From assembly GCF_000208865.1 (NCBI RefSeq), contig NC_018394.1, positions 2,007,964 to 2,071,963 on the forward strand: 64,000 nt of DNA, given 5' to 3'. The translations under genes and the position numbers were made by a program. The notes under the pieces are model-generated. The model was not told the origin of the DNA, ran no database searches, and saw only the letters and a program-made list of their open reading frames with translations. Position 1 is the stretch's first letter, and every line of letters starts with the position of its first letter. Below are positions 34,222 through 46,639 of the stretch, piece after piece. Source of the DNA: Neospora caninum Liverpool. Taxonomy: Eukaryota > Apicomplexa > Conoidasida > Eucoccidiorida > Sarcocystidae.

Positions 34222-37200
34222 CAAGGCACTACCCTGCGCATGCAGGCCAACATGAGACCTGGAGCGACGCCTGTTCCTCAGGCGACTAATTTATGGCCGA
34301 AGAATTAAAATGCTTTCCCGGCGCATCCTTCTGTATACAGATAGCGCTCTGCCGAACGAGGAGCCGGGCGACGGCGCGGTAGAGTCTTTCCCGCTCAGCA
34401 TCTACGCGCAGAGTCACTGGTGCAAAATGTGCAGGCACCAGCGCAGCTCGGGAAACGCCCGTGTCTACCAACGGGGGACTCTGGAGGGATGCTACAGGAT
34501 TTCCGACTCCCAGGGCGAAGGCACAGCCCAGAGCGAGGCGAGGAAATAAGAACAGAGGTTGCGTTCAGGATAGGCGACAAAGGTGGACAGGCCGTCTCGC
34601 CTCTGTTCTGTTTTTACGTATGGATGGATGGAGCTGCGCCGTCGTGGAAGCCAGGCATGGCAACGGCACTTGGTTGCAAGACTTAAAACAGATTGGAGAA
34701 GCAGATGCATATGCATACTGAGCCGGTTCCTCACGATTCGGGCGCAACAGTGTGTCTGCCCGCCCCGCCTGTGGTCAGGATAGTCGTGGACAAAGAGAGT
34801 CCTCAAGAGACGAGAAACGAATCCCGCGTTCCTCTGAGGGGTCAGAAGAGACAGAATTTCGGCAGGCCCTTCGGCCTGTCGGGAGCCCCGCGCGTTCGTG
34901 GGACCCGTTTTAGGTCTCCTGGATTCTTGCTTTTTTGGCACGTCTGCCCCGACGGAATGTCTACAGAAGTTTAATATGTGAACGTGCTTGTGCTATGACT
35001 CGAAGTGTTTTAAGACGTACAAAATAGAACGGAGCACCTAGTCTTTGTGAGGGTTCTGCTGGGGGGGGAGGCTGGACGTAGATATCCAGATATCCTCTTA
35101 AAGGTGTGTTTCATTTGCTCGGGCACCTTCTGGACCAAAAGGTTCTTTTTGGGCGAAAGACGCCTGGGATGCTGCCTTTCGGAGTTCTGGGAAGCTTCGC
35201 GTGTGACCCTGAGATACTCCCTTTGGAACCAGGGCCAAGCGGGTGCTGTGCATTTTCCCGGAGTTCGGCTGACCTATTTGACGGCCACCGGGTTCGCTTT
35301 GACGTACAAACTCGGGCGTCTGTTTTCGGATCTTACGAGACGAACGCTAAAGCGTTTCATTCTTGGCTATGGTCCCGCTGGGCCAATGAAAAACGAATGG
35401 TTGCGCCCGTGTGGGGGCAGACTGCGTGGCGCCTTGCAGGTTCTGCCTGTCCATCGCCGCCGTTAGGACTTGTCTCGTAAAATGAGGCAAACGTGCACAC
35501 ATGTTCGCGAGCAAGGAGCCCTTGGTAAGACCGAATGAACGATTTGAAGCTTGTTACTTCCCGAGCAATTACAAGACCCAGTGCTGATCCAGTTGACGAG
35601 TGTTGGTGTGTAGGCGTTCCTGACGAACACTGAAGGTATAAAGGGATCAGGATCAAAAATAATTATCATATATGTACAGCTCTTACCGAGTAGTTCTGTC
35701 GGCAGGATACCCCACCCGGCGGTGTGGTAGAGGCAGCCCTCGGCGCGAGGTCACCCATAAACAGGCGGCGCCACTACATGTTCCGTAGTCTCTTTTTCCC
35801 CTACTTGCGGGTTGCTGGAACATTTTGAAAAAGTTTGTGGGTTGCTTATCGTGGCAGTGAGAAAAGGAGCAAAAAGGTGACGAGTCCGCTGAATCATCCG
35901 CCCCCCATATGACTGCTTGGAAAGGATTGGAACCCGCAGGCGCTCTTTAGCAGCCGCTTCCGCTTATCCCAGCGGCACTCAGCTGCTGCGTCTGTGAACG
36001 CAAGTACACTCTTTCCCCAGGTGTTCCCGAAGTTTGACCCATGCGTCCGACGTCGCTGACCCATGTATGGAAGATAGTGATTCTCGGATCCTAATCTGTC
36101 AGAAGGCGCCGGGGTCCCGGTTCAAAAAAGACTGCGCAGTAGCAAACACAGAGAGTGGGACCAGGCGCACCGGAGGAAGGATAGGAGACTATGTCCGATG
36201 GGGGCGTACGCGTTGCCTTAAAGCTGATCCTGATGGCTCCCGTTCCGCTAGAGCCGAAGAAGCCTTTCACTCCAGCTGGTCGCGGATGCTGCGTAGGCAG
36301 GCGCTAGTCTGCGCCTCGACGTCCTTTTCTGCCCAGTCACATCCAACGATTTTCTGAGAACAGAGCAGAGCTGACAAAAAAACGTTTCGGAGTGCCTCTG
36401 GGGAAAGAATAGCTGGAACAGCAAGTGAAACTGCGGCTGATGTCCGGTTGCTTCAGCCTCTCTCAAATCGCCGGGTGATCGAGGAAGCGGTGGCGAGGAA
36501 TGAAACGCAGAGACCCAGAGGATCTCGCCAATCCCTTGTTTTATGTCTCGCTGTCTATGTTAAGAAGGACATTGGCGTCTTCGTTTTTTCAGACACAGGA
36601 GGTGACATGCAGTGCGTCCGAATCTCCTCCCCGTGGGTTCTCGCCGCCACCAGAAAGACCCTCGGCCTCCTACAGAGAAGGAGACCCGGCGGCGACACAA
36701 CGGAGAAACGCAGAAACAATCACAAAGCGCACCAGAACTTCTGTACAGCGGATGGACACGGACTTACGCATGTCGTTCTCGCTTCTCCGCGAAATTCGTA
36801 ACTCCTTACGCACAGCCGGACACGGACTTCCTGCACAGACGCATGCGAACACAGAAACGCACTCAGGAGGCTCCGTTCCGTAGATTACTGCCACCAGCGC
36901 TCGCAAAGAGCTTCCATGGCGTTTTCGCCCTGTTGGAAATGTGGCACCTCCGCGTTCCGACTGCGCAGGCAAGAACACACAGCGTCTCGCTTCCCCGTCG
37001 GCTCCCACAGATCGTGCGTGGACTTGTTCCCCACCAGATAGAAGCGATGCGTTGCGGCGTCTTCCTGCTATGTCCGCGGAAGAGGCGTTCGAAAACGTGA
37101 AAGAGATCCTGAAGACTGCAACCAAGAATGCGAGGCATGTAACAGTGGGACGGCGGCGGCAAGCGGGGAATGCGCTCGGCGACGCACCAGAATTGCGGCG

Positions 37201-37518
37201 CTGTTGCATGCTTCCTGACAGTGAAGAGGGTGAGTCTCTGGGATGGGAGCTAATGGCACACAAAGACGGTACGGGTCGAGATGGAGGAGACACAGGGGAG
37301 GAACGGAGCAAAAATAAGCTTGAGAGGCAAGCAGGCAAGCAGTAGAACAGAGCAGGACCGTCCCGCGCAAGGGATCGACACAGGAACGGATAGGTGAAGG
37401 CACAGCAAACAGCGAATCCTGCGAAGGCCAACCCCTTGCTTCTTTTTCACTTCCATTTGTCCTCGAGGCCTCATGGGCCCACGCGCGCCGGCCGGCCGGC
37501 CTCTTCCCTGCTTGGCTC
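34222..37518. other. Convergent 3' spacer between the coiled-coil gene and RPA1
   Basis: About 3.3 kb receiving the 3' ends of both flanking genes. No recognisable gene. Open frames at 36.5-37.1 kb overlap in several frames and are probably chance. On the minus strand TGTACATA (35671-35678 as its complement) matches the UGUANAUA consensus of Pumilio sites and could lie in a long RPA1 3' UTR. The missing C-terminal exon of RPA1, if it exists, should also be here. Confidence 0.45.
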
Positions 37519-40500
37519 TCATAACCATTTGGGCAGTAGGCGTCTCCCTAGACACTGCGGTTGTCGTCTAACGGCCGATTGACCAGCTTCATAGTGACCG
37601 AATTCGCTTCTTACTCTGTATCGAAGAAGGTCCATAACGTCCGCGAACGTACGCCCAAAGGTGTCTGTACCGCCGCGTTCAAGCATCTGGATCGTGTCTG
37701 GGGTGACCTGGAGAGTTCCTACAACTTGCTGAATCCGTGGTGCATACGACAGAACACGCGCCGTGTAACAGATCAGACACATCGGGCGGGGTTCGACTCT
37801 AGGAACAGAGAGGCAACAAGAGAGCGACGACGAATTCCGGATCGCGAGAAGGCGGAAGAATGATTCACGAGGAACACAAGAAAAGTGCGGCAGCAGCCAG
37901 AGGCGTGGAACCTGTCCTATGCTCCTCAGCGCCTCAGCATTTTCGTTTGGTGCCTCGTGAGCATGGTTCTCACACCCAAAGGTGCCGACCAAAGTTTCCT
38001 TTTCAGACGCGATCGCACCGAGTACAAGGAGACGCACCTGGCCGCACTCGTCGAGCGCCACGCAGTCCAAAGACCCCGTCAGATCCGCCAGAGTGAGTGA
38101 CAATGACCACCTACAAACACGCGGGCAAACGGCCAGATCGCGCCGGCGCTCCGAACGCCCTGTTCCCAGTCGACAAGAACACTGCAAGATACTCGGCTGC
38201 AAATTTGTTTTTACAGAAACGCTCGCCCCTATTTTCCTGACCGCGCCTCTCCAGCATCACTGCTGTAGATGAACATACGGCACATGCCCTTGCTGTCGAT
38301 GACGGAAGTTTCTCTCTATGTTTTTTATTAGAGCAAATGGAGACAGTTCTGCGGTTCCGCCTCGTTCCGGCCCACAGCGAACGCCGAACACCCCACCAGC
38401 AATGGAGATGATATGTGTGCGGCGCAACAGCGAGGCGCCAGCGCATCTAGAGTCCCCACAACCTTTTTCCTTCCGTCAGTGGAAGACAGGCTCCGACTGT
38501 TTGCATCGCGCAGGATGCGACATACTTGGCGACAGGTTCGACTGCCTTGTTGCAGTTCAGACATCGGTACGTAGAGGAATTTCGCGCGTCTCCTCTGCGA
38601 CTAAGATCTCTCCGCACCTTGCGCCTGCACTCCGGACATGCCCTGGCGAAGGTGGCGCGGAAGCCACACGCAGGGAAGCGCCAAGCCAGATCAGAGGAGA
38701 TGACTGCATGCGGGGGCGACGGCAGAATACTGTGTGAGACCGGCAGAGGGCCATGGAGGGACAAGGGATGAAACGTCTGCAGGCCCTCCCGAAACGGCCG
38801 GTGGAAGCACTGGAACGCTACGAGGGATCAGAGCGCAGGAATCGAGAACAGACGCAAGCCACCGAGCCCTGTGTTCGCCTGTCCACAGCCATCGGCAAGA
38901 TGCGGCCACACGCTCAGGATCACCGCCCGGAAGTCCTCAACGCTTCCGGAGCCCGGAGCAGAGGCTGGAATGAGCGCCGGGGCAGCCGGGTTGGAGGAGC
39001 GGCGTGAATCTGATCTCACGTCCAACAGAAGAAGCTCGGCAGAAACGCACGCTCCACAAATACGATCAGAGACTCGGCCACCCGCAGCGCACGGCGCGTA
39101 GCACACACGCGTAGGGGAGTTCCCTTGTAGATCCTTGAGCAGAATTACGAGACAGGCAGAAACAAAGACCGGCACGGTATTTGGAGCCCAGGAGAAAGCT
39201 CTTTCTTGGGTGTGAAAAAGAGGAAGCGGGGCCTCACAACCAGACGGGCGAGTCGCCGTGGACGTCGTAAATCACCGCCAAGCAATTGAAATACAGGGCG
39301 CCTGCCGTCAGTTCCTGCGTCCGTTTGTTCACCGTTGAGATATCCTGTCCGAAACACACGCGCGTCGGAAGAAAGCTCGAACGCGACTGAGAAAGAGCAA
39401 AAACGGAAATGTGTAAATTTACTCCCGACACGAATGCGAACGCGAGACGACGAAAGGGGTGCTTATGCGCGCCGTTGCCCCGACGGCTGGCAAGGAGCCT
39501 GTCGACAGTCACCATCCCGATCGCGACACGTGCACAGTTGTCAAGTTCGTTTCAAGCGTCGAGTCGCGCGTGCCGAAGAGCTCCGACTCACTCCCCGCTT
39601 GTTTGTGTCGTTTTCACGTTGTTTCGTTCCCCGTCTGGCCCGGCCTGGTTTAGAGGAGAGGCGGCCTACGCTTCCACGAAGGCAAACGACACACGAAAGC
39701 GATAAACAGATCCACACAGACGGAACTGGGGGCGGCACAAGCCACAGGCGTGGCTACAGGAAAAGGCCAAAGGCAGAGAAGAAACGACGTGCAAGCGAAA
39801 CGTACCGTGATGACGGAGCTGTGGCTCGGATCCACGCGGGCCCTATGAGCTTTCTCGCCTTCTGCTTCCCACCACGCCTCCAGACGGTCAGCATCTTCCA
39901 GACCGTGAGGATCGACGAGGAGGACAGAACGGGAAGTGGACGTCAAACTCACTTTGCCCGCATATTCGGAAACGCGCAGCGCTGAGGACGCAGATGGAAA
40001 AGACACAGACAAGCCCATGAAAACAGAAGCGCGGCAGTGTTGGCCTGCAGAGAGCACCAAACTTGTCGCGTTTACTGTCGCGAGAGATGGGCTGAGAACA
40101 GAAACGGGGACAGCGCGACAGCGAAGAGAGCCGCAGATCCTCCCCCACAGCGTGATCGCAGAGAAAGGGGAACACCTTGGCGTAAAGCAGGGACGGCGAC
40201 TCCGGCGAGGTCGCGCGAACCCAGACCCGAGGCGGAAATGTAAAAAGGAAGGGCCGTGCCCGACTGAAGTTGGAGGGAAAAGAGAGAAACGAACACTGGC
40301 TGCGAGCACGGTCGGCTGCTTCCTTGAGAGCGCCCAAGACCGCAACACGAGACAGCCCTCCTGGAGACGCGGAACTGCAGTTCGGATGCGTGTGCGGGGC
40401 GGACAGAAGATAAAATTCCCAATGCAAGTCTCAACTCTGCGACGTGAACCGACCTTTGATGGCTACGAGAGGCCTCTCGGCGAGCACAGAGTCCTTCAAA

Positions 40501-43500
40501 GCTGTCGCGTGCTGCTCCCAGAGCGTGACGGTAACGGCGGCGCTGGAGTCGTCGACGACAGTCATCTCCTTCCGCTGAACCTCCTCCTGTGTACTCTGAG
40601 ACAGTCGAGCGACAGGAGAGAGATGCCCTCGACCCAGAATGGCGAACAAGCACAAGAGCTCCAACCGGAGCGACGCTCGTTCCCGGCCGCAAAGCAACGC
40701 AGACAACAAGCAGGGAGCTAGGAAGACTAATCGCCAACGGTCCTTTACAACTAGGCTTGAGGGCGGCTTCTTTTGGAAACCAACGAATCCGTTCGGGCAG
40801 TTCTCAAGCATCCGGCCAGCATGCAAAGATCTTTGGTCTCGCTCCTGGTTGACTCAATAAAAAACGCCTATGTGAGCGAGTCAGGGAAAGCTACCTAGAT
40901 CCAACTGACGCACAGGTAGCTACGTATCTACGAACACAAGTATATGTGCAAATGAAGGCGCAGAAAAAATGTATATTCGCGTGGAAGCAGGTACATGCTT
41001 CGCCATGAACGCGCTCCAACAGACTCTTCTACACGTACAGAGACGCTGAGGTGGGGGGACTCGCGTCTTCGCTGCCGCCGAAAAACGGCAGGAGGCCTGG
41101 CGCCTGTACTGGTTTGCATGCGTTTCTTACTCGTGCGAGAACAGAGTGCGTCGCGCAGAAGGAAGTGACGAATCCGATCACATCGACAACGGAGCCAAGC
41201 AGAGACTCGTCCGTTGTCAAGGTCGCCAGTTTCACAGGCGAGAAGCTGCCGAAAGAACAGCGCAGAGAGGAGAAAAGGAAGAGGAGAAAACGAGTTGGTG
41301 GCGGGAGAGCGACGCGGGAAGAAGTGTCTGCACTGAGGAGAGAGAGCCACATCCCGTCGAGTCAGGAGGGGCCATGACTGCTTAAGCGGAGCAGAGAGGT
41401 TTGAGTGAAGCAGGGACACACAACGGCGCCGAGAAGCGTCTTCGAAGCGAGACCTCAAAGCAACGGGCCGGATCTTCTCGCTGCTGCCGCTGCGCGCTGG
41501 CTTCTTTTCCTTACATCTGAGCAGGGATGGAAGGGTCGTCGTCCACCTCGACAATCACCGCTCGATCGTCGAATTTGATTTCGTACTCATGAGAAAGCGA
41601 GTTGTATTTCCTCGAGAAACAAAGCGAAACGCCGACCGACCAAGCATCAGACGCTCAAAAAAGAAGACTGAAATGCCCAGCCACCCACATGCCGAAGTGC
41701 TGGTGGCCTTTAAAAATCCCCGGCCATCAAGCATCGATCAAAAACACGAGCAGTGACGTGTGGTTTGGAGAATCTGCTTCACTTCGGTCCTCTCGCCCTA
41801 GTATTTCCCTGGGCGCAGCATCACTACGAAGCACTGGTGCGTCCCAACACGGCCGGAACAGGATCCACTTGCTAGAGATCTTGGGGCATGCAGAGCAGCT
41901 CAAACGCTGAAACAGGAGAGTGAACACATCGACCGCCCCCTGAGCGACTCTCGAAAAAAAAGTCCGCATCTTTCTTCGACAAAGAGCGCACCTCCACGCT
42001 TCACAGTGCAGCTCCTGGTGCGGCCTCCCCTCCGAGAAAGGCAGAAAAGCAAAGGCACGTTGCCTACTTGTTGGCCGTGTCGATGGTGCCCCGAGAGAAC
42101 TGGTAGACCCGGCCAACCTCGAGACGTGGATGCCACGCAGCCGCGACTCCGCCAAAGAAGCTGCCGCGAATCTCTCCTTTCTTGCAGACAAAGGGAGACA
42201 CATAGCATCTGCCGAGCACCACTTCGAACTGCACACCGGTCACGCCGCGTTGGTCCAGCCTGCACACAGCTTCTGCGCCTTGCGTGGCGCTGCGCTGATC
42301 TCCCAACGCACTGCGCTGCATGCATCCTCTCGGGGAGCGGTGCGTGTGGGGCGCCCAAGCCGCCAGGCGTTGTTCTGGCGACGCGTCTGGGAACGCGCCG
42401 TCTGAAACCGCCACGCATGTGTCGCCAACTGGAGAGGGAAACACCGGACGAGCATCTAGCGAGTTACACGCAAGCGCCCCCCGATATACGGATATGGCTC
42501 TATACAGGTTTATCAATATACGCAAGAGTCTGGCCTGAGAGATCTCCCTCGAACATGAAACACTCGACTCACAAGGTGATCGATGATCGTTGCAGCGAAG
42601 ACTTGGCTCTCGCCTCTCGGATTAGCAAACAGGCGGAGGTCCGTCCTACCATGGGAGCGGCAAATCCGAGAAGCAGAAGACAAAACGGAAGCGAGAGACA
42701 GTCAGTGGCTCGGGCCTTTCTCATGCATCCGGGAAACTCGCCTGAGAGGACCACGTATGCGCTTCCACCAAGAAAACCACGAGAGACAGAACTGCAGACT
42801 CCGCACGAGAACTGCTTGTGGAGGCGTGGTACGAGGTGAAGCAAACGTGAAAGAGACAGCAATGCGCAGAGAGGTGAAAAAGCACGGCGAGGAAGAACCC
42901 GGAGACCCGTGTTTTCCGCTGACGTAGACGCAGAGACAGACGAGAGACGGAGAAGCCAAAAGTGGTTCCCCGCTGATCGAACTTCGTGTGCACCATACTT
43001 GTCGGCAACGCGGCCCCGGATCATCCAATCTTGACTGTAGGAATTGAGGTCTTTGATGTTCACGAGGATGCCGCGCTTCTGGCGGGCGACGGCGCCGCCA
43101 GTTTGAACGTGGAAACGACCTGAAAAAGCAAGGAAAGCGTCAGGCTGTCACAGCCAGGTCCGAAAACCGTTCATCTGTTCTGCCTCGCGCGTCAGCTCAC
43201 CCTCGCCAATTCTTTCCTTGCCGGGTTGTACGGAGAGCAGAAAGATGCAAGCTTTTTGAGGAAGCAGTGAGCATATGCAAACCCGCAGACTGTTGCCACG
43301 GGAGCTCCAAAGGGCGTTGTCACGGACGGTTAACCGCTTCGAATGCCCCGTCCATTTCCAGAGGAAAAGCTCGCCAATCCCCCGTTTCGAGAGCCTGCGG
43401 CGCCCCCTTACGTTTGAAACGGGCACCCAATGAAGCGGAAGAACATGGCAGTTCCGTTTCCGTTTCTCTGCATGAGAGAGGACTCCCAACTTCAGGCAAA

Positions 43501-44851
43501 GACGTCGCCACCTTCCACAGAGTTGTCCGCCGAGTGCGACAACGCCTTCTCAGTCGCGTGGATTCTTTGCGCCATCGAAACTCGACAGGGCGTGGTGCGA
43601 TGTCACTCGAGCCAGAAGCGAGACGAAACTCGGCAGGCATTTCACCGCGGAGCCTCTTACCGCGTTTGCCTTGTTCTCGGCCTCGTCGCGCCTTCGCGTT
43701 TTGCGTAGGCGGTGGGGCCTCTGCTTCCTGCGCCGGAGTGTCGCTCCTGCGCGATTCGGCCTCCTGATGTTCCAGCAACAGCACGCGAGGCAAACGGGGA
43801 GCACGGAAAGATGAAGAGAAGTACACGCAAACGAGGAACGCCCAAAAGGACGAGAGAGGTCGCGGTGGGCCGGGACAGTACAAGCTTCGCGGGGAACAAC
43901 TGGGTGTGCCTTTGCAGAACCGGACGCTCAACTCGAAGAAACGCGGGTAGCCTATTGCACCACCGGCATTTGAAAACACGGGAAGCGCCGTGTTCTAACG
44001 GAACCATCAACGAGTGGAGATGCAACACCCACATCCGCATGCGGCGGCGCACTGGAGCAAGCGCCGAGTTCCCGGGAAGCTGTGGCCTTTCCAGCGTCGT
44101 CAGCGCTCTCGTCGAGCCCGCCATGAGGCGCGAACCTCGTCGACGCAGGAAGCTCGAGGCGGTCGGAAGAAACGCGCAAAGAAAGCGCGAAGACACAGCG
44201 TCGTCCTCTGAAAAACAGGCGGCAGACACCACGAAGAGCTATGGCAGCAGGATCCAACCCTCCCCAGGATCGTTTCCGACGTTCCTATGCCGAGTCACGT
44301 TGCGCCTGCGTCTAACTGGCATTCAGCGACATATCCCGCGGTGCCCCGTGCAAACCGAGAGACACATAGCCCCACACAGTTTACAACAGCTGTTTGCATG
44401 CAGGCAGATTCGTTCAAGTGGATGCATGCCAGCGAGGTCTTACACGGGTGCAAAAAAGAAACGTGGGCGCCGCCGTCCGCTGGTGCGTGTGCGGGTGTAC
44501 AGACATGGTCAGCAGAAGCTACGGCAAAAGGATATGGAGTGAACGAAAACGAGCTGGAGCTCTTTTCTAGGCATTTCGCTTCAGGAAACAGGTGGGACAG
44601 CAAAGACCAACCAATTGGACCTTGGCTATCAAAACGCTTTCGAGTCCTAAACGTTTGGCTCGAGCCGCATCGCCCCAGCAAACGTGGCTTTCCATTACCC
44701 GACGGTTTGAACCGAGAATCTGTCGAGCAGAATGACCGGTTTGACGCTTCCGCCTGTCATGAAGTCCGCAGAGAGGTCCTCACGCCGAGCGAAGACGCGA
44801 CCGTGCTGGAGCGCTCCGGACGCGTCGCGGCTCCCATCTGTTGCAAGGAGT
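37519..44851 (-). CDS. RPA1: Replication protein A large subunit (RPA1/RPA70), ends incomplete
   Basis: Binds single-stranded DNA through OB folds in replication, repair and recombination (nucleus). Minus-strand exons, in order: 44851-44699, 43119-42999, 42259-42068, 41610-41515, 41245-41131, 40595-40454, 39981-39806, 39386-39238, 38642-38526, 38110-38038 and 37707-37615 (or read through to 37519). From 43119 downward all junctions keep frame. The 44851 exon (RLLATDGSRDAS..GSVKPVILLDRFSV) fits the N-terminal protein-interaction OB fold. NIKDLNSYSQDWMIRGRV plus KKGEIRGSFFGG and GRVYQFSRGTIDTANK form DNA-binding domain A. VVDVIGFVTSF, KEMTVVDDSSAAVTVTLWEQ and VSEYAGKVSLTSTSRSVLLV form domain B. 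ALYFNCLAVIYDVHGDSPVW and ACPECRRKV..YRCLNCNKAV, a four-Cys zinc ribbon, form domain C. The first coding exon, one or more exons between 44.7 and 43.1 kb, and the C-terminal exon were not found. The acceptor before 41610 ends in GAG rather than CAG/TAG. Confidence 0.85.
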
Positions 44852-45242
44852 CTGCAAAAAAATATCGCAGAAGGCCCAGAAACCCCGGAGGGCGAGGTCA
44901 GACCCATTTCTTGAATCGCTTCTTCGAGCCCCGTGTGTGTCGTAAAAAGAAAACCTGAGAATGCGTACACAGGCGGTCGCCCTTCCTCCAGCGAAAACCC
45001 GGGGAAGACAACTACGAAGACGACGCGCGAAAGGTTTGAACGCACAGGCCGGCCGAAAAGGACGAAAAAAGACAGAGAAGAAGACGCGAATGTCTCTATT
45101 TCCACGCTTCGAGCCCTGACTCAACATATAAGAGAAAGAGCATGGCTTCTCTGTACCTAAACACACATATAAATAACCATGTGGACACGCCACAGACGAA
45201 GTATTTCAGAGACAATGGTAAAGCATTCGGGTGGGTAATGAC

Positions 45243-45264
45243 ATATATATATATATATATATAT
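45243..45264. repeat. AT microsatellite upstream of RPA1
   Basis: Eleven uninterrupted AT dinucleotides. Neutral polymorphic repeat most likely; it lies upstream of the first RPA1 exon found. Confidence 0.9.
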
Positions 45265-46164
45265 GTATTCCTGAGAAAGCGGAAGTACACTGACTGGCCT
45301 CAGAACGCTGCAAGCATTGCTCCGACTTGGAAAACAAAGAGTTGTATTCGTTTCTTTCTCCTGCGTGTGTTCCTCGGGTAAACGACTTCTTTTGGAAGCA
45401 AGCTGTCGACTTACAGAACATTCTTCGCACCTGCTGGCTTCTGGGTGAGGACTGCAAGTCGCGGCGTCTCTCTCTCGGCCCCCCGCGCAACAGCATCCCA
45501 GAAGTCTGAGGAGAGAGAGACATCCTGCATCTGGGTTCTTGTCTTGGAGACCACTGGGTGTGCCCCGGACAAAACTCGAGTAGCAAAAAAGTAACCCGCC
45601 CGAAGCAGCGTCGAAATGCTGACGACAGCGCTCGACAGAGCGTGGCAGCGAGCGGAAGCAAAAAAAAGGAGTGAGATGCACGATCAGTGCCTGGGGCGAT
45701 TGAATAGTTGAAAACAGAGCAGAACTGGCGGTGGGACGAAGAGGATACTGTCTTCGATTTGCTGTTGAAACTGTTTGAAGGCACAAGGCATGCAGGCAAT
45801 GAATGGCCCACGAGAGGCAACAGTGAAAAAGTGGAAAAGGGTTAGAGAAAAAGGCGGCAAACAAAGAGTTCAGAAGCCACCGAGTGTCTGCGAAGTGCGG
45901 TAAGTCTGTTACGCCCTGTGCGCAGATGAAAATTTCTTGCGATTAGCTCTCGCCGCATCTTTTTTGAGGGGTCAAGCACGGCCTGTTCTGAGACAATGAG
46001 AGCTGGTGCCAGCGGCATGAAAGAAGGAAGAAGTTTTGCAGGAGATAGAGAAAGCAGCACATGAAACGAGATAGGAAATAGAGACGTTTCAGGCCAAGAG
46101 CAGGTCATCCAACTTTTGAATGAACATCTAGCACCTCGCTATACCGATGGTTTCTACGCTGTTT

Positions 46165-46639
46165 TGCATGCGGACCCGAGAAGCATCTCGATTCAACACT
46201 TCACTCCTTGGAACAACGCACGTCGCGAAAGGAGAAACAGTGGTGAAGCAAAGCAACTTGTAAGTGACAAGCCGTCCGTTCTTCTTTCCGTTCTTCTAGT
46301 TCAGCGTGCAGAGCTACCTCGTTTTGCTTCGAGACAGGCGCTTCGTTTTAAGTTGCATGCATGCTTACGGGGCGGAGCTCGCTGTACCGTTGAAATGCTA
46401 GCAAGCCAGCAATCAAGCCTTGAAGACGGTTCTACACAAGGATACAAACGTCCATATAAAGTATATTTTCGTGCATTTCAACAACAGAGGCGTGTCAAGT
46501 CAGGCACACGGCGGCAGTGTAGCCTCGGTGGAAACTGAGCGGAAGAGGATGTATCTGCTAAGCTGTCTTTTTCATCGCAGATACAAATAATGAACTGCTC
46601 ACGACTTTCAGGTCATCCAACTAGCCTGTAAGCATGCAG
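46165..46639 (-). promoter_or_regulatory. Cluster of TGCATGC elements, possible RPA1 promoter
   Basis: TGCATGC is present at 46165-46171, twice overlapping at 46354-46364 (TGCATGCATGC), and in reverse at 46633-46639. TGCATGC is a known over-represented apicomplexan promoter element bound by ApiAP2 factors. The cluster lies roughly 1.3-1.8 kb upstream of the first RPA1 exon found and downstream of the NAA60-like gene, so RPA1 is the more likely target. The motif is frequent elsewhere in the window, so the assignment is weak. Confidence 0.3.

Noticed and set aside
37561..37863. 100-codon plus-strand open frame starting MSSNGRLTSFIVTEF
   Set aside because: It overlaps the RPA1 exon TPDTIQMLERGG..FADVMDLLRYR on the other strand, which fits domain C of RPA1 in position and phase.
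39335..40721. Plus-strand open frames of 216 and 261 codons over 39.3-40.7 kb
   Set aside because: They are antisense to RPA1 exons 39981-39806 and 40595-40454, which match DNA-binding domain B.
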